A stretch of DNA of 64,000 bases from Winogradskyella ouciana (lineage in GTDB: Bacteria > Bacteroidota > Bacteroidia > Flavobacteriales > Flavobacteriaceae), in NCBI RefSeq assembly GCF_009709615.1, contig NZ_WJYA01000005.1, positions 434,001 to 498,000 on the forward strand, given 5' to 3'. A program made the position numbers and the translations under genes. Numbering within the stretch: position 1 is the first letter of the stretch; each line of letters opens with the position of its first letter. A model generated the notes under the pieces. The model ran no database searches, was not told the origin of the DNA, and saw only the letters and a program-made list of their open reading frames with translations. Below, piece after piece: positions 62,619-64,000 of this stretch.

Positions 62619-63221
62619 ATGGAGGAGAATATAACGGCACATTCATATCAGATATCTCTAAAGGAAAGGATGGCTTTAAATAACCATAAACCCTTATTAA
62701 TCTGGTTTACTGGTCTTTCAGGATCTGGAAAATCGACTATAGCTAATCTTGTAGAACATTCTTTATTCAAAAGAGGAATAAAAACATATGCATTAGATGG
62801 CGATAACATTAGAAAAGGAATTAATAATGATCTTTCTTTCTCGCCACAAGACAGAACGGAAAACATTAGACGCATTGCCGAGGTTTCTAAGCTTATGATA
62901 GATGCTGGTTTAGTGGTTTTAGCGGCATTCGTGTCCCCAAATAAAAAAGACAGACAGGACATTAGAACTATCGTTAAAGATGCTAACTTTGTTGAGATTT
63001 ATGTAAACACGAGTATTGAAGAGTGTGAGCGTAGGGATGTTAAGGGTTTATACAAGAAGGCCAGAGCAGGAGAAATTAAAAACATGACAGGTATTTCTGC
63101 TCCTTATGAAGCACCAGACAATCCTGAGATTGAAATAGAAACAGAAAATGAACCGATTGAGGATTCGGTAAAACGAATAGTAGATTATATAATACCAAAA
63201 TTAAAACTCAACAATGAGTAA
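62619..63221 (+). CDS. cysC: Adenylyl-sulfate kinase
   Basis: 200 residues. It phosphorylates APS to PAPS. The P-loop reads WFTGLSGSGKSTIANL (about 29-44), followed by ALDGDNIRKGINNDLSFSPQDRTENIRRIAE, the APS-binding region, and VNTSIEECERRDVKGLYKKARAGEIKNMTGI. It overlaps cysD by 8 bp (ATGAGTAA), so the two are coupled. Confidence 0.96.
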   Translation: MEENITAHSYQISLKERMALNNHKPLLIWFTGLSGSGKSTIANLVEHSLFKRGIKTYALDGDNIRKGINNDLSFSPQDRTENIRRIAEVSKLMIDAGLVVLAAFVSPNKKDRQDIRTIVKDANFVEIYVNTSIEECERRDVKGLYKKARAGEIKNMTGISAPYEAPDNPEIEIETENEPIEDSVKRIVDYIIPKLKLNNE

Positions 63222-64000
63222 ATATTATTTAAATTATTTAGACGAGTTAGAAAGTGAAGCAATTTATGTTTTAAGAGAAGTTTGGGCTCAATTTGATAAC
63301 CCGGTTATTTTATTTTCTGGAGGGAAAGACTCTATCTTAGTTACTCATTTAGCAAAAAAAGCATTTTACCCAGCCAAGATTCCTTTTCCCCTTATGCATG
63401 TTGATACTGGCCATAATTTCCCTGAAACTATTCAATTTAGAGATAATATTATAAAAGAGCTGGGTGTAGAACTTATTGTAGGTTCGGTTCAAGAATCTAT
63501 TGATGAAGGACGCGTAGCAGAAGAAAAAGGAAAAAACGCCACAAGAAATGCACTGCAAATTACAACACTTCTTGATGCGATAGAAACTAATAAAATAGAC
63601 TGTGCTATTGGTGGTGGACGTAGAGATGAAGAAAAAGCGAGAGCTAAAGAACGTTTCTTTTCGCATAGGGATGATTTTGGACAGTGGGACCCCAAAAATC
63701 AAAGGCCAGAACTTTGGAATATTTTCAACGGTAAACATTTTGAAGGCGAGCATTTTAGAGCCTTCCCTATTAGTAATTGGACAGAAATGGACGTTTGGAA
63801 CTACATTAAAAGAGAAAACATAGCAATACCATCATTATACTTTGCCCATGAACGTGAAGTGGTTTGGAGGCAGGATAGTTGGATTCCTAATTCAGAGTTT
63901 TTAGTGCTCGAAGATCACGAAGAAATTGTCACCAAAAAGATTCGCTTTAGAACCCTGGGAGATATTACGATTACAGGTGGTATTGAATCCGATGCGGACA
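63214..64000 (+). CDS. cysD: Sulfate adenylyltransferase subunit 2 (3' end cut by window)
   Basis: 262 residues are in the window; about 40 more are expected. CysD with CysN makes APS from sulfate and ATP. The PP-loop motif is NPVILFSGGKDSILVTHLA (about 29-47); MHVDTGHNFPETI, GGGRRDEEKARAKERFFS and LWNIFNGKHFEGEHFRAFPISNWTEMDVWNYI are diagnostic. The cysN gene should follow outside the window. It overlaps cysC by 8 bp. Confidence 0.97.
   Translation, partial: MSKYYLNYLDELESEAIYVLREVWAQFDNPVILFSGGKDSILVTHLAKKAFYPAKIPFPLMHVDTGHNFPETIQFRDNIIKELGVELIVGSVQESIDEGRVAEEKGKNATRNALQITTLLDAIETNKIDCAIGGGRRDEEKARAKERFFSHRDDFGQWDPKNQRPELWNIFNGKHFEGEHFRAFPISNWTEMDVWNYIKRENIAIPSLYFAHEREVVWRQDSWIPNSEFLVLEDHEEIVTKKIRFRTLGDITITGGIESDAD

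Overview
The window looks like chromosomal DNA from a member of the Bacteroidota, most likely a marine Flavobacteriaceae. The genes point there: a type IX secretion (T9SS) C-terminal sorting domain, an OMP_b-brl_3-type outer-membrane receptor with a carboxypeptidase-regulatory domain, lipoproteins with Bacteroidota-type lipoboxes, DUF4175, DUF4837, a glutaminyl-tRNA synthetase with a YqeY-like tail, and about twenty Bacteroidota -7 promoter elements (TAnnTTTG) just upstream of genes. The DNA is AT-rich. Genes are dense and mostly housekeeping. I saw no transposase, phage gene, CRISPR array or rRNA.

Layout. 1-8.3 kb: a cut-off M28 peptidase and a TolB-like lipoprotein (divergent), an outer-membrane receptor, lepA, and a membrane-bound TPR-LytTR regulator. 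8.4-11.7 kb: a T9SS-exported repetitive surface protein and a beta-barrel protein. 11.7-15.8 kb: two ion transporters and a DUF202 protein on the minus strand. 16-23.3 kb: an MBL hydrolase, S8 and M1 peptidases, rnpA, an S41 peptidase and a double OmpA-domain protein. 23.3-25.2 kb (minus): GNAT, a CDF metal exporter, rpiB. 25.2-25.8 kb is a long AT-rich control region in front of rnr. 28-31 kb: YbjQ, DUF2807, LysE and a secreted unknown, then a decayed tandem-repeat tract trailing tRNA-Cys. 31.4-39.5 kb: folB, a zinc ribbon, glnS, small membrane proteins, a slipin, gltX and an AlkB-type hydroxylase. 39.8-46.6 kb: DUF4175, ybeY, mnmG and a methyltransferase; mnmG is flanked by two perfect parS-like palindromes. 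46.9-57 kb: Skp, holB, pgk, an MltD-like lytic transglycosylase, DUF4837, tatA, an M23 peptidase, a GH3-like enzyme and a large unknown. 57-64 kb is one tightly coupled operon: a Wzz-like protein, rfbBACD (dTDP-L-rhamnose), then cysQ, DUF2061, cysC and cysD (cut by the window).

How genes work together. The last operon couples dTDP-rhamnose and chain-length control with sulfate activation and PAPS/PAP turnover, which suggests a surface polysaccharide, possibly sulfated. The regulator, T9SS protein and barrel protein at 6.8-11.7 kb may be a local surface module. tatA, Skp, the M23 peptidase, the lytic transglycosylase and the many lipoproteins serve the envelope. The points most worth a second look are the parS pair around mnmG, the tRNA-Cys-derived tandem repeats, and the palindrome inside the rnr promoter.
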